Below, in pieces: positions 50,214-61,659 of a stretch of 64,000 nt of DNA. The translations under genes were made by a program, and so were the position numbers. The DNA comes from Ptiloglossa arizonensis. Its lineage: Eukaryota > Arthropoda > Insecta > Hymenoptera > Colletidae. A model generated the notes under the pieces. The model had not been told where the DNA came from, ran no database searches, and saw only the letters and a program-made list of their open reading frames with translations. How positions within the stretch are numbered: position 1 is the first letter of the stretch; the number at the start of each line of letters is the position of its first letter. The DNA is taken from positions 1-64,000 of the forward strand of contig NW_027479427.1 in the NCBI RefSeq assembly GCF_051014685.1, given 5' to 3'.

Positions 50214-53200
50214 CTTACCGTTGTAATCGGGCGAGTTTCTACTTTCAGATGCAATAGGAATTTTTGGGTTAGGACAATCCGTTCGCGAGATATGGGAGTT
50301 TGAAGCCAAGAAATGGTTGAGAAGGCAAACAATTTTTCGCAATTCTGCTGCACCAAACGCTTAACCCGAATGGCCTAGGAAAAAAATACACAGACCGTTG
50401 TAATCGGGCGAGTCTCTACTTTCAGATGCAATAGGAATTTTTGGGTTAGGTCCATCCGTTCGCGAGATATGGGAGTTTGAAGCTAAGAAATGGTTGAGAA
50501 GACAACAAACATTTCGCACTTCTGCTGCACCAAACGCTTATCCAGAATGGCCTAGGGAAAAAAAAACACATACCGTTGTAATCGGGCGAGTTTCTACTTT
50601 CAGATGCAATAGGAATTTTTGGGTTAGGTCAATCCGTTCGCGAGATATGGGAGTTTGAAGCCAAGAAATGGTTGAGAAGGCAAACAATTTTTCGCAATTC
50701 TGCTGCTCCAAACGCTTAACCAGACTGGCCTAGGGAAGAAATACACATACCGTTGTAATCGGGCGAGTCTCTACTTAATTCTGCTGCTCCAAACGCTTAA
50801 CCAGAATGGCCTAGGGAAAAAATACACATACCGATGTAATCGGGCGAGTTTCTACTTTCAGATGCAATAGGAATTTTTGGGTTAGGTCAATCTGTTCGCG
50901 AGATATGGAAGTTTGAAGCCAAGAAATGGTTGAGAAGGCAAACAATTTTTCGCAATTCTGCTGCTCCAAACGCTTAACCAGACTGGCCTAGGGAAAAAAT
51001 ACACATACTGTTGTAATCGGGCGAGTCTCTACTTAATTCTACTGCTCCAAACGCTTAACCGGAATGGCCTAGGGAAGAAATACACATACCGTGGTAATCG
51101 GGCGAGTTTCTACTTTCAGATGCAATAGGAATTTTTGGGTTAGGTCAATCCGTTCGCTAGATATGGGAGTTTGAAGTTAAAAAATGGTTGGGAAGACATC
51201 AAATTTTTCGCACTTCTGCTGCTCCAAACGCTTAACCAGAATGGCCCAGGGAAAAAATACACTTACCGTTATAATCGGGCGAGTTTCTACTTTCAGATGC
51301 AATAGGAATTTTTGGGTTAGGACAATCCGTTCGCGAGATATGGGAGTTTGAAGCCAAGAAATGGTTGAGAAGGCAAACAATTTTTCGCAATTCTGCTGCT
51401 CCAAACGCTTAACCGGAATGGCCTAGGGAAAAAATACACATGACCTTGTAATCGGGCGAGTTTCTACTTTCAGATGCAATAGGAATTTTTGGGTTAGGTC
51501 AATCCGTTCGCTAGATATGGGAGTTTGAAGCAATGAAATGGTTGAGAAGACAGCAAATTTTTCGCACTTCTGCTGCTCCAAACGCTTAACCAGTATGGCC
51601 TAGGGAAAAAATACACATACCGTTGTAATCGGGCGAGTTTCTACTTTCAGATGCAATAGGAATTTTTGAAAAATACACTTACCGTTGTAATCGGGCGAGT
51701 TTCTACTTTCAGATGCAATAGGAATTTTTGGGTTAGGACAATCCGTTCGCGAGATATGGGAGTTTGAAGCAAAGAAATGGTTGAGAAGGCAAACAATTTT
51801 TCGCAATTCTGCTGCTCCAAACGCTTAACCCGAATGGCCTAGGAAGAAAGTACACATACCGTTGTAATCGGGCGAGTCTCTACTTTCAGATGCAATAGGA
51901 ATTTTTGGGTTAGGTCAATCCGTTCGCGAGATATGGGAGTTTGAAGCCAAGAAATGGTTGAGAAGGCAAAAAATTTTTCGCCATTCTGCTGCTCCAAACG
52001 CTTAACCAGAATGGTCTAGGGAAAAAATACACATACCGGTGTAATCGGGCGAGTTTCTACTTTCAGACGCAACAGGAATGTTTGGGTTTGGACAATCCGT
52101 TCGCGAGAAATGGGAGTTTGAAGCCAAGAAATGGTTGAGAAGGCAACCAATTTTTCGCAATTCTGCTGCTCCAAACGCTTAACCCGAATGGCCTAGGAAA
52201 AAAATACACATACCGCTGTAATCGGGCGAGTCTCTACTTTCAGATGCAATAGGAATTTTTGAAAAATACACTTACCGTTGTAATCGGGCGAGTTTCTACT
52301 TTCAGATGCAATAGGAATTTTTGGGTTAGGACAATCCGTTCGCGAGATATGGGAGTTTGAAGCCAAGAAATGGTTGAGAAGGCAAACAATTTTTCGCAAT
52401 TCTGCTGCACCAAACGCTTAACCCGAATGGCCTAGGAAAAAAATACACAGACCGTTGTAATCGGGCGAGTCTCTACTTTCAGATGCAATAGGAATTTTTG
52501 GGTTAGGTCCATCCGTTCGCGAGATATGGGAGTTTGAAGCTAAGAAATGGTTGAGAAGACAACAAACATTTCGCACTTCTGCTGCACCAAACGCTTATCC
52601 AGAATGGCCTAGGGAAAAAAAAACACATACCGTTGTAATCGGGCGAGTTTCTACTTTCAGATGCAATAGGAATTTTTGGGTTAGGTCAATCCGTTCGCGA
52701 GATATGGGAGTTTGAAGCCAAGAAATGGTTGAGAAGGCAAACAATTTTTCGCAATTCTGCTGCTCCAAACGCTTAACCAGACTGGCCTAGGGAAGAAATA
52801 CACATACCGTTGTAATCGGGCGAGTCTCTACTTAATTCTGCTGCTCCAAACGCTTAACCAGAATGGCCTAGGGAAAAAATACACATACCGATGTAATCGG
52901 GCGAGTTTCTACTTTCAGATGCAATAGGAATTTTTGGGTTAGGTCAATCTGTTCGCGAGATATGGAAGTTTGAAGCCAAGAAATGGTTGAGAAGGCAAAC
53001 AATTTTTCGCAATTCTGCTGCTCCAAACGCTTAACCAGACTGGCCTAGGGAAAAAATACACATACTGTTGTAATCGGGCGAGTCTCTACTTAATTCTGCT
53101 GCTCCAAACGCTTAACCGGAATGGCCTAGGGAAGAAATACACATACCGTGGTAATCGGGCGAGTTTCTACTTTCAGATGCAATAGGAATTTTTGGGTTAG

Positions 53201-56200
53201 GTCAATCCGTTCGCTAGATATGGGAGTTTGAAGTTAAAAAATGGTTGGGAAGACATCAAATTTTTCGCACTTCTGCTGCTCCAAACGCTTAACCAGAATG
53301 GCCCAGGGAAAAAATACACTTACCGTTATAATCGGGCGAGTTTCTACTTTCAGATGCAATAGGAATTTTTGGGTTAGGTCAATCCGTTCGCGAGATATGG
53401 GAGTTTGAAGCCAAGAAATGGTTGAGAAGGCAAAAAATTTTTCGCCATTCTGCTGCTCCAAACGCTTAACCAGAATGGTCTAGGGAAAAAATACACATAC
53501 CGGTGTAATCGGGCGAGTTTCTACTTTCAGACGCAACAGGAATGTTTGGGTTAGGACAATCCGTTCGCGAGATATGGGAGTTTGAAGCCAAGAAATGGTT
53601 GAGAAGGCAAACAATTTTTCGCAATTCTGCTGCTCCAAACGCTTAACCGGAATGGCCTAGGGAAAAAATACACATGACCTTGTAATCGGGCGAGTTTCTA
53701 CTTTCAGATGCAATAGGAATTTTTGGGTTAGGTCAATCCGTTCGCTAGATATGGGAGTTTGAAGCAATGAAATGGTTGAGAAGACAGCAAATTTTTCGCA
53801 CTTCTGCTGCTCCAAACGCTTAACCAGTATGGCCTAGGGAAAAAATACACATACCGTTGTAATCGGGCGAGTTTCTACTTTCAGATGCAATAGGAATTTT
53901 TGAAAAATACACTTACCGTTGTAATCGGGCGAGTTTCTACTTTCAGATGCAATAGGAATTTTTGGGTTAGGACAATCCGTTCGCGAGATATGGGAGTTTG
54001 AAGCAAAGAAATGGTTGAGAAGGCAAACAATTTTTCGCAATTCTGCTGCTCCAAACGCTTAACCCGAATGGCCTAGGAAGAAAGTACACATACCGTTGTA
54101 ATCGGGCGAGTCTCTACTTTCAGATGCAATAGGAATTTTTGGGTTAGGTCAATCCGTTCGCGAGATATGGGAGTTTGAAGCCAAGAAATGGTTGAGAAGG
54201 CAAAAAATTTTTCGCCATTCTGCTGCTCCAAACGCTTAACCAGAATGGTCTAGGGAAAAAATACACATACCGGTGTAATCGGGCGAGTTTCTACTTTCAG
54301 ACGCAACAGGAATGTTTGGGTTTGGACAATCCGTTCGCGAGAAATGGGAGTTTGAAGCCAAGAAATGGTTGAGAAGGCAACCAATTTTTCGCAATTCTGC
54401 TGCTCCAAACGCTTAACCCGAATGGCCTAGGAAAAAAATACACATACCGCTGTAATCGGGCGAGTCTCTACTTTCAGATGCAATAGGAATTTTTGAAAAA
54501 TACACTTACCGTTGTAATCGGGCGAGTTTCTACTTTCAGATGCAATAGGAATTTTTGGGTTAGGACAATCCGTTCGCGAGATATGGGAGTTTGAAGCCAA
54601 GAAATGGTTGAGAAGGCAAACAATTTTTCGCAATTCTGCTGCACCAAACGCTTAACCCGAATGGCCTAGGAAAAAAATACACAGACCGTTGTAATCGGGC
54701 GAGTCTCTACTTTCAGATGCAATAGGAATTTTTGGGTTAGGTCCATCCGTTCGCGAGATATGGGAGTTTGAAGCTAAGAAATGGTTGAGAAGACAACAAA
54801 CATTTCGCACTTCTGCTGCACCAAACGCTTATCCAGAATGGCCTAGGGAAAAAAAAACACATACCGTTGTAATCGGGCGAGTTTCTACTTTCAGATGCAA
54901 TAGGAATTTTTGGGTTAGGTCAATCCGTTCGCGAGATATGGGAGTTTGAAGCCAAGAAATGGTTGAGAAGGCAAACAATTTTTCGCAATTCTGCTGCTCC
55001 AAACGCTTAACCAGACTGGCCTAGGGAAGAAATACACATACCGTTGTAATCGGGCGAGTCTCTACTTAATTCTGCTGCTCCAAACGCTTAACCAGAATGG
55101 CCTAGGGAAAAAATACACATACCGATGTAATCGGGCGAGTTTCTACTTTCAGATGCAATAGGAATTTTTGGGTTAGGTCAATCTGTTCGCGAGATATGGA
55201 AGTTTGAAGCCAAGAAATGGTTGAGAAGGCAAACAATTTTTCGCAATTCTGCTGCTCCAAACGCTTAACCAGACTGGCCTAGGGAAAAAATACACATACT
55301 GTTGTAATCGGGCGAGTCTCTACTTAATTCTGCTGCTCCAAACGCTTAACCGGAATGGCCTAGGGAAGAAATACACATACCGTGGTAATCGGGCGAGTTT
55401 CTACTTTCAGATGCAATAGGAATTTTTGGGTTAGGTCAATCCGTTCGCTAGATATGGGAGTTTGAAGTTAAAAAATGGTTGGGAAGACATCAAATTTTTC
55501 GCACTTCTGCTGCTCCAAACGCTTAACCAGAATGGCCCAGGGAAAAAATACACTTACCGTTATAATCGGGCGAGTTTCTACTTTCAGATGCAATAGGAAT
55601 TTTTGGGTTAGGACAATCCGTTCGCGAGATATGGGAGTTTGAAGCCAAGAAATGGTTGAGAAGGCAAACAATTTTTCGCAATTCTGCTGCTCCAAACGCT
55701 TAACCGGAATGGCCTAGGGAAAAAATACACATGACCTTGTAATCGGGCGAGTTTCTACTTTCAGATGCAATAGGAATTTTTGGGTTAGGTCAATCCGTTC
55801 GCTAGATATGGGAGTTTGAAGCAATGAAATGGTTGAGAAGACAGCAAATTTTTCGCACTTCTGCTGCTCCAAACGCTTAACCAGTATGGCCTAGGGAAAA
55901 AATACACATACCGTTGTAATCGGGCGAGTTTCTACTTTCAGATGCAATAGGAATTTTTGAAAAATACACTTACCGTTGTAATCGGGCGAGTTTCTACTTT
56001 CAGATGCAATAGGAATTTTTGGGTTAGGACAATCCGTTCGCGAGATATGGGAGTTTGAAGCAAAGAAATGGTTGAGAAGGCAAACAATTTTTCGCAATTC
56101 TGCTGCTCCAAACGCTTAACCCGAATGGCCTAGGAAGAAAGTACACATACCGTTGTAATCGGGCGAGTCTCTACTTTCAGATGCAATAGGAATTTTTGGG

Positions 56201-56255
56201 TTAGGTCAATCCGTTCGCGAGATATGGGAGTTTGAAGCCAAGAAATGGTTGAGAA
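50214..56255. repeat. HOR block I: 2,057-bp, 2,234-bp and partial third copy in tandem
   Basis: Copies run about 50,214-52,270 (2,057 bp), 52,271-54,504 (2,234 bp) and 54,505-56,255 (partial). 2,057 is ten full, two 81-bp, two 62-bp units plus one base; 2,234 has one more full monomer, the GGTCTAGGG/GGAATGTTTGGG copy near 53,430-53,590. The extra base is in GGGAAAAAAAAACACATACC. Ordered markers are CTGCACCAAACGC, CACAGACCG, AGGTCCATCCG, AACATTTCGC, CCGATGTAATC, CAATCTGTTCGCG, CATACTGTTG, CCGTGGTAATC, CCGTTATAATC, ATGACCTTG, CCAGTATGG and GAAGCAAAGAAATGG. Confidence 0.87.
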
Positions 56256-57461
56256 GGCAAACAATTTTTCGCAATTCTGCTGCTCCAAACGCTTAACCAG
56301 AATGGCTTAGGGAAAAAATACACATACCGTTGTAATCGGGCGAGTTTCTACTTTCAGATGCAATAGGAATTTTTGGGTTAGGTCAATCCGTTCGCGAGAT
56401 ATGGGAGTTTGAAGCCAAGAAATGGTTGAGAAGGCAAACAATTTTTCGCAATTCTGCTGCTCCAAACGCTTAACCAGACTGGCATAGGGAAAAAATAATC
56501 ATACCGTTGTAATCGGGCGAGTCTCTACTTAATTCTGCTGCTCCAAGCGCTTAACCAGAATGGCCTAGGGAAAAAATACACATACCGTTGTAATCGGGCG
56601 AGTTTCTACTTTCAGATGCAATTGGAATTTTTGAAAAATGCCCATACCGTTGTAATCGGGCGAGTTTCTACTTTCAGATGCAACACGAATTTTTGGGTTA
56701 GGTAAATCCGTTCGCGATATACGGGAGTTTAAAGCTAACAAATGGTTGAGAAGACAACAAATTTTTCGCATTTCTGCTGCTCCTAACGCTTAACTAGAAT
56801 GCCCTAGGGAAAAAATACGCATGAAGTTGTAATCGGGCGAGTTTCTACTTTCAGACGCAGCAGGAATTTTTGGGTTTGGTCAATCCGTTCGCGAGATAGG
56901 GGTCTGTGAAGCTAAGAAATGGTTGAGAAGACAACAAATTTTTCGCAATTCTCCTGCTCCAAACGCTTAACCAGATTGGCCTAGGGACAAAATACCCATA
57001 CCGTTGTAATCGGGCGAGTTTCTACTTTCAGACGCAACAGGAATTTTTGGGTTAGGTCAATCCGTTCGCGAGATATGGGTGTTTGAAGCCAAGAAATGGT
57101 TGAGAAGGCAAAAAATTTTTCGCCATTCTGCTGCTCCAAACGCTTAACCAGAATGGTCTAGGGAAAAAATACACATACCGGTGTAATCGGGCGAGTTTCT
57201 ACTTTCAGACGCAACAGGAATGTTTGGGTTTGGACAATCCGTTCGCGAGAAATGGGAGTTTGAAGCCAAGAAATGGTTGAGAAGGCAAACAATTTTTCGC
57301 AATTCTGCTGCTCCAAACGCTTAACCCGAATGGCCTAGGAAAAAAATACACATACCGCTGTAATCGGGCGAGTCTCTACTTTCAGATGCAATAGGAATTT
57401 TTGGGTTAGGTCAATCCGTTCGCTAGATATGGGAGTTTGAAGCAATGAAATGGTTGAGAAG
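56238..57461. repeat. HOR block J, copy 1
   Basis: Matches 58,920-60,143 at offset 2,682. Markers are GGCTTAGGG, GGCATAGGG/AATAATC, the AAGCGCTT cassette, TTTTTGAAAAATGCCC, a perfect box (56,710 and 59,392), GCTCCTAACGC, CTCCTGCTCC, GATATGGGTGTTTG and GAATGTTTGGGTTTGG. One difference is GAATGCCCTAGGG here against GAATGGCCTAGGG in copy 2. Confidence 0.84.
56710..56726 (+). other. CENP-B-box-like 17-mer, 9/9
   Basis: Perfect match in block J copy 1, after the AAAAATGCCC form of the 62-bp junction. Confidence 0.6.
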
Positions 57462-58009
57462 ACAGCAAATTTTTCGCACTTCTGCTGCTCCAAACGCTTA
57501 ACCAGAATGGCCTAGGGAAAAAATACACATACCGTTGTAATCGGGCGAGTTCTACTTTCTGACGCAACAGAAATTTTTGGGTTAGATCAATCCGTTCGCG
57601 AGACATGGGAGTTTGAAGCCAAGAAATGGTTGAGAAGGCAAAAAATTTTTCGCAATTCTGCTGCTCCAAACGCTTAACCAGAATGGCCTAGGGAAAAAAT
57701 ACACATACCGCTGTAATCGGGCGAGTCTCTACTTTCAGATGCAATAGGAATTTTTGGGTTAGGTCAATCCGTTCGCTAGATATGGGAGTTTGAAGCAATG
57801 AAATGTTTGAGAAGACAACAAATTTTTCGCACTTCTGCTGCTCCAAACGCTTAACCAGAATGGCCTAGGGAAAAAATACACATACCGTTGTAATCGGGCG
57901 ATTTTCTACTTTCAGATGCAATAGGAATTTTTGAAAAATACACATACCGTTGTAATCGGGCGAGTTTCTACTTTCAGATGCAACACGAATTTTTGGGTTA
58001 GGTAAATCC

Positions 58010-58026
58010 GTTCGCGATATACGGGA
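58010..58026 (+). other. CENP-B-box-like 17-mer, 9/9
   Basis: Perfect match in the block F-like segment, counterpart of 36,030 at offset 21,980. Confidence 0.6.
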
Positions 58027-58717
58027 GTTTAAAGCTAACAAATGGTTGAGAAGACAACAAATTTTTCGCAATTCTGCTGCTCCAAACGCTTAACTAGAAT
58101 GGCCTAGGGAAAAAATACGCATGAAGTTGTAATCGGGCGAGTTTCTACTTTCAGAAGCAATTGGAATTTTTGGGTTAGGTCAATCCGTTCGCGAGATATG
58201 GGAGTTTGAAGCCAAGAAATGGTTGAGAAGGCAAAAAATTTTTCGCAATTCTGCTGCTCCAAACGCTTAACCGGAATGGCCTAGGGAAAAAATACACATG
58301 CCCTTGTAATCGGGCGAGTTTCTACTTTCAGATGCAATAGGAATTTTTGGGTTAGGTCAATCCGTTCGCTAGATATGGGAGTTTGAAGCAATGAAATGGT
58401 TGAGAAGACATCAAATTTTTCGCACTTCTGCTGCTCCAAACGCTTAACCAGAATGGCCCAGGGAAAAAATACACTTACCGTTGTAATCGGGCGAGTTTCT
58501 ACTTTCAGATGCAATAGGAATTTTTGGGTTAGGTCAATCCGTTCGCGAGATATGGGAGTTAAAAGCTAGGAAATGGTTGAAAAGGCAAACAATTTTTCGC
58601 AATTCTGCTGCTTCAAACCCTTAACCAGAATAGCCTAGGGAAAAAATACCCATACCGTTGCAATTGGGCGAGTTTCTACTTTCAAATGCAATAGGAATTT
58701 TTGTGTTAGGTAAATCC

Positions 58718-58734
58718 GTTCGCGATATACGGGA
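58718..58734 (+). other. CENP-B-box-like 17-mer, 9/9
   Basis: Perfect match in the TTTTTGTGTTAGG monomer, 708 bp (four monomers) after the previous site. Confidence 0.6.
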
Positions 58735-58919
58735 GTTTAAAGCTAACAAATGGTTGAGAAGACAACAAATTTTTCGCATTTCTGCTGCTCCAAACGCTTA
58801 ACTAGAATGGCCTAGGGAAAAAATACGCATGAAGTTGTAATCGGGCGAGTTTCTACTTTCAGACGCAGCAGGAATTTTTGGGTTTGGTCAATCCGTTCAT
58901 GAGATGTGGGACTTTGAAG

Positions 58920-60143
58920 CCAAGAAATGGTTGAGAAGGCAAACAATTTTTCGCAATTCTGCTGCTCCAAACGCTTAACCAGAATGGCTTAGGGAAAAAA
59001 TACACATACCGTTGTAATCGGGCGATTTTCTACTTTCAGATGCAATAGGAATTTTTGGGTTAGGTCAATCCGTTCGCGAGATATGGGAGTTTGAAGCCAA
59101 GAAATGGTTGAGAAGGCAAACAATTTTTCGCAATTCTGCTGCTCCAAACGCTTAACCAGACTGGCATAGGGAAAAAATAATCATACCGTTGTAATCGGGC
59201 GAGTCTCTACTTAATTCTGCTGCTCCAAGCGCTTAACCAGAATGGCCTAGGGAAAAAATACACATACCGTTGTAATCGGGCGAGTTTCTACTTTCAGATG
59301 CAATTGGAATTTTTGAAAAATGCCCATACCGTTGTAATCGGGCGAGTTTCTACTTTCAGATGCAACACGAATTTTTGGGTTAGGTAAATCCGTTCGCGAT
59401 ATACGGGAGTTTAAAGCTAACAAATGGTTGAGAAGACAACAAATTTTTCGCATTTCTGCTGCTCCTAACGCTTAACTAGAATGGCCTAGGGAAAAAATAC
59501 GCATGAAGTTGTAATCGGGCGAGTTTCTACTTTCAGACGCAGCAGGAATTTTTGGGTTTGGTCAATCCGTTCGCGAGATAGGGGTCTGTGAAGCTAAGAA
59601 ATGGTTGAGAAGACAACAAATTTTTCGCAATTCTCCTGCTCCAAACGCTTAACCAGATTGGCCTAGGGACAAAATACCCATACCGTTGTAATCGGGCGAG
59701 TTTCTACTTTCAGACGCAACAGGAATTTTTGGGTTAGGTCAATCCGTTCGCGAGATATGGGTGTTTGAAGCCAAGAAATGGTTGAGAAGGCAAAAAATTT
59801 TTCGCCATTCTGCTGCTCCAAACGCTTAACCAGAATGGTCTAGGGAAAAAATACACATACCGGTGTAATCGGGCGAGTTTCTACTTTCAGACGCAACAGG
59901 AATGTTTGGGTTTGGACAATCCGTTCGCGAGAAATGGGAGTTTGAAGCCAAGAAATGGTTGAGAAGGCAAACAATTTTTCGCAATTCTGCTGCTCCAAAC
60001 GCTTAACCCGAATGGCCTAGGAAAAAAATACACATACCGCTGTAATCGGGCGAGTCTCTACTTTCAGATGCAATAGGAATTTTTGGGTTAGGTCAATCCG
60101 TTCGCTAGATATGGGAGTTTGAAGCAATGAAATGGTTGAGAAG
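58920..60143. repeat. HOR block J, copy 2
   Basis: Follows copy 1 monomer by monomer until about 60,143, where copy 1 continues GAGAAGACAGC and this copy GAGAAGGCAAAC. A private variant is CGGGCGATTTTC near 59,025. Confidence 0.84.
59392..59408 (+). other. CENP-B-box-like 17-mer, 9/9
   Basis: Perfect match in block J copy 2, the last one seen in the window. Confidence 0.6.
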
Positions 60144-61659
60144 GCAAACAATTTTTCGCAATTCTGCTGCTCCAAACGCTTAACCCGAATGGCCTAGGAA
60201 GAAAGTACACATACCGTTGTAATCGGGCGAGTCTCTACTTTCAGATGCAATAGGAATTTTTGGGTTAGGTCAATCCGTTCGCGAGATATGGGAGTTTGAA
60301 GCCAAGAAATGGTTGAGAAGGCAAACAATTTTTCGCAATTCTGCTGCTCCAAACGCTTAACCAGAATGGCTTAGGGAAAAAATACACATACCGTTGTAAT
60401 CGGGCGAGTTTCTACTTTCAGATGCAATAGGAATTTTTGGGTTAGGTCAATCCGTTCGCGAGATATGGGAGTTTGAAGCCAAGAAATGGTTGAGAAGGCA
60501 AACAATTTTTCGCAATTCTGCTGCTCCAAACGCTTAACCAGACTGGCATAGGGAAAAAATAATCATACCGTTGTAATCGGGCGAGTCTCTACTTAATTCT
60601 GCTGCTCCAAGCGCTTAACCAGAATGGGCTAGGGAAAAAATACACATACCGTTGTAATCGGGCGAGTTTCTACTTTCAGACGCAACAGGAATGTTTGGGT
60701 AAGGTCAATCCGTTCGCGAGATATGGGAGTTTGAAGCCAAGGAATGGTTGAGAAGGCAAAAAATTTTTCGCAATTCTGCTGCTCCGAACGCTTAACCGGA
60801 ATGGCCTAGGGAAAAAATACACATACCGTTGTAATCGGGCGAGTTTCTACTTTCAGATGCAATAGGAATTTTTGGGTTAGGACAATCCGTTCGCGAGATA
60901 TGGGAGTTTGAAGCCAAGAAATGGTTGAGAAGGCAAACAATTTTTCGCAATTCTGCTGCTCCAAACGCTTAACTAGAATGGCCTAGGGAAAAAATACGCA
61001 TGAAGTTGTAATCGGGCGAGTTTCTACTTTCAGACGCAGCAGGAATTTTTGGGTTTGGTCAATCCGTTCATGAGATGTGGGACTTTGAAGCCAAGAAATG
61101 GTTGAGAAGGCAAACAATTTTTCGCAATTCTGCTGCTCCAAACACTTAAGCAGAATGGGCTAGGGAAAAAATACACATACCGTTGTAATCGGGCGAGTTT
61201 CTACTTTCAGACGCAACAGGAATTTTTGGGTCAGGTCAATCCGTTCGCGAGAAATGGGAGTTTGAAGCCAAGAAATGGTTGAGAAGGCAAACAATTTTTC
61301 GCAATTCTGCTGCTCCGAACGCTTAACCGGAATGGCCTAGGGAAAAAATACACATACCGTTGTAATCGGGCGAGTTTCTACTTTCAGAGGCAACAGGAAT
61401 TTTTGGGTTAGGTCAATCCGTTCCCGAGATATGGGAGTTTGAAGCTAACAAATGGTTGAGAAGACAACAAATTTTTCGCAATTCTGCTGCTCCAAACGCT
61501 TAACCAGAATGGCCTAGGGAAAAAATACACATACCGGTGTAATCGGGCGAGTTTCTACTTTCAGACGCAACAGGAATTTTTGGGTTAGGTCAATCCGTTC
61601 GCGAGATATGGGAGTTTGAAGTTAAGAAATGGTTGGGAAGACATCAAATCTTTCGCACT
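60144..61659. repeat. Mixed monomers joining B-like and C-like segments
   Basis: 60,180-60,610 follows block B order (GGAAGAAAGTACAC, GGCTTAGGG, GGCATAGGG/AATAATC, AAGCGCTT). It then switches inside a monomer to the GAATGGGCTAGGG and GGAATGTTTGGGTAAGG monomers of block C. From about 61,380 it follows 22,300-22,540 (CAGAGGCAACAGG, TTCCCGAGAT). Confidence 0.75.

Larger units (their letters stand above)
48153..51006. repeat. HOR block H, copy 2
   Basis: Same marker order as copy 1. Differences noticed include AATGATTGAGAAG near 48,751, CCGTTATAATCGG near 49,785 (CCGTTCTAATCGG in copy 1), GATATTGGAG only in copy 1 near 45,476, and AATCCGTTCGCTAG only in copy 1 near 46,430. Its 3' part doubles as the start of block I. 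Confidence 0.85.
57462..58919. repeat. Segment copied from the block F family
   Basis: From about 57,210 to 58,070 and again near 58,340-58,890 the order matches 35.2-36.9 kb at offset 21,980 (CTACTTTCTGACGC for CTACTTTTAGACGC, the 62-bp unit, the perfect boxes at 58,010 and 58,718, TTCAAACCC). Between them, 58,100-58,320 instead carries CAGAAGCAATTGG and ACATGCCCTTG as in the 4.7-4.9 kb and 9.7 kb regions. It is therefore a mosaic of at least two sources. Confidence 0.78.
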
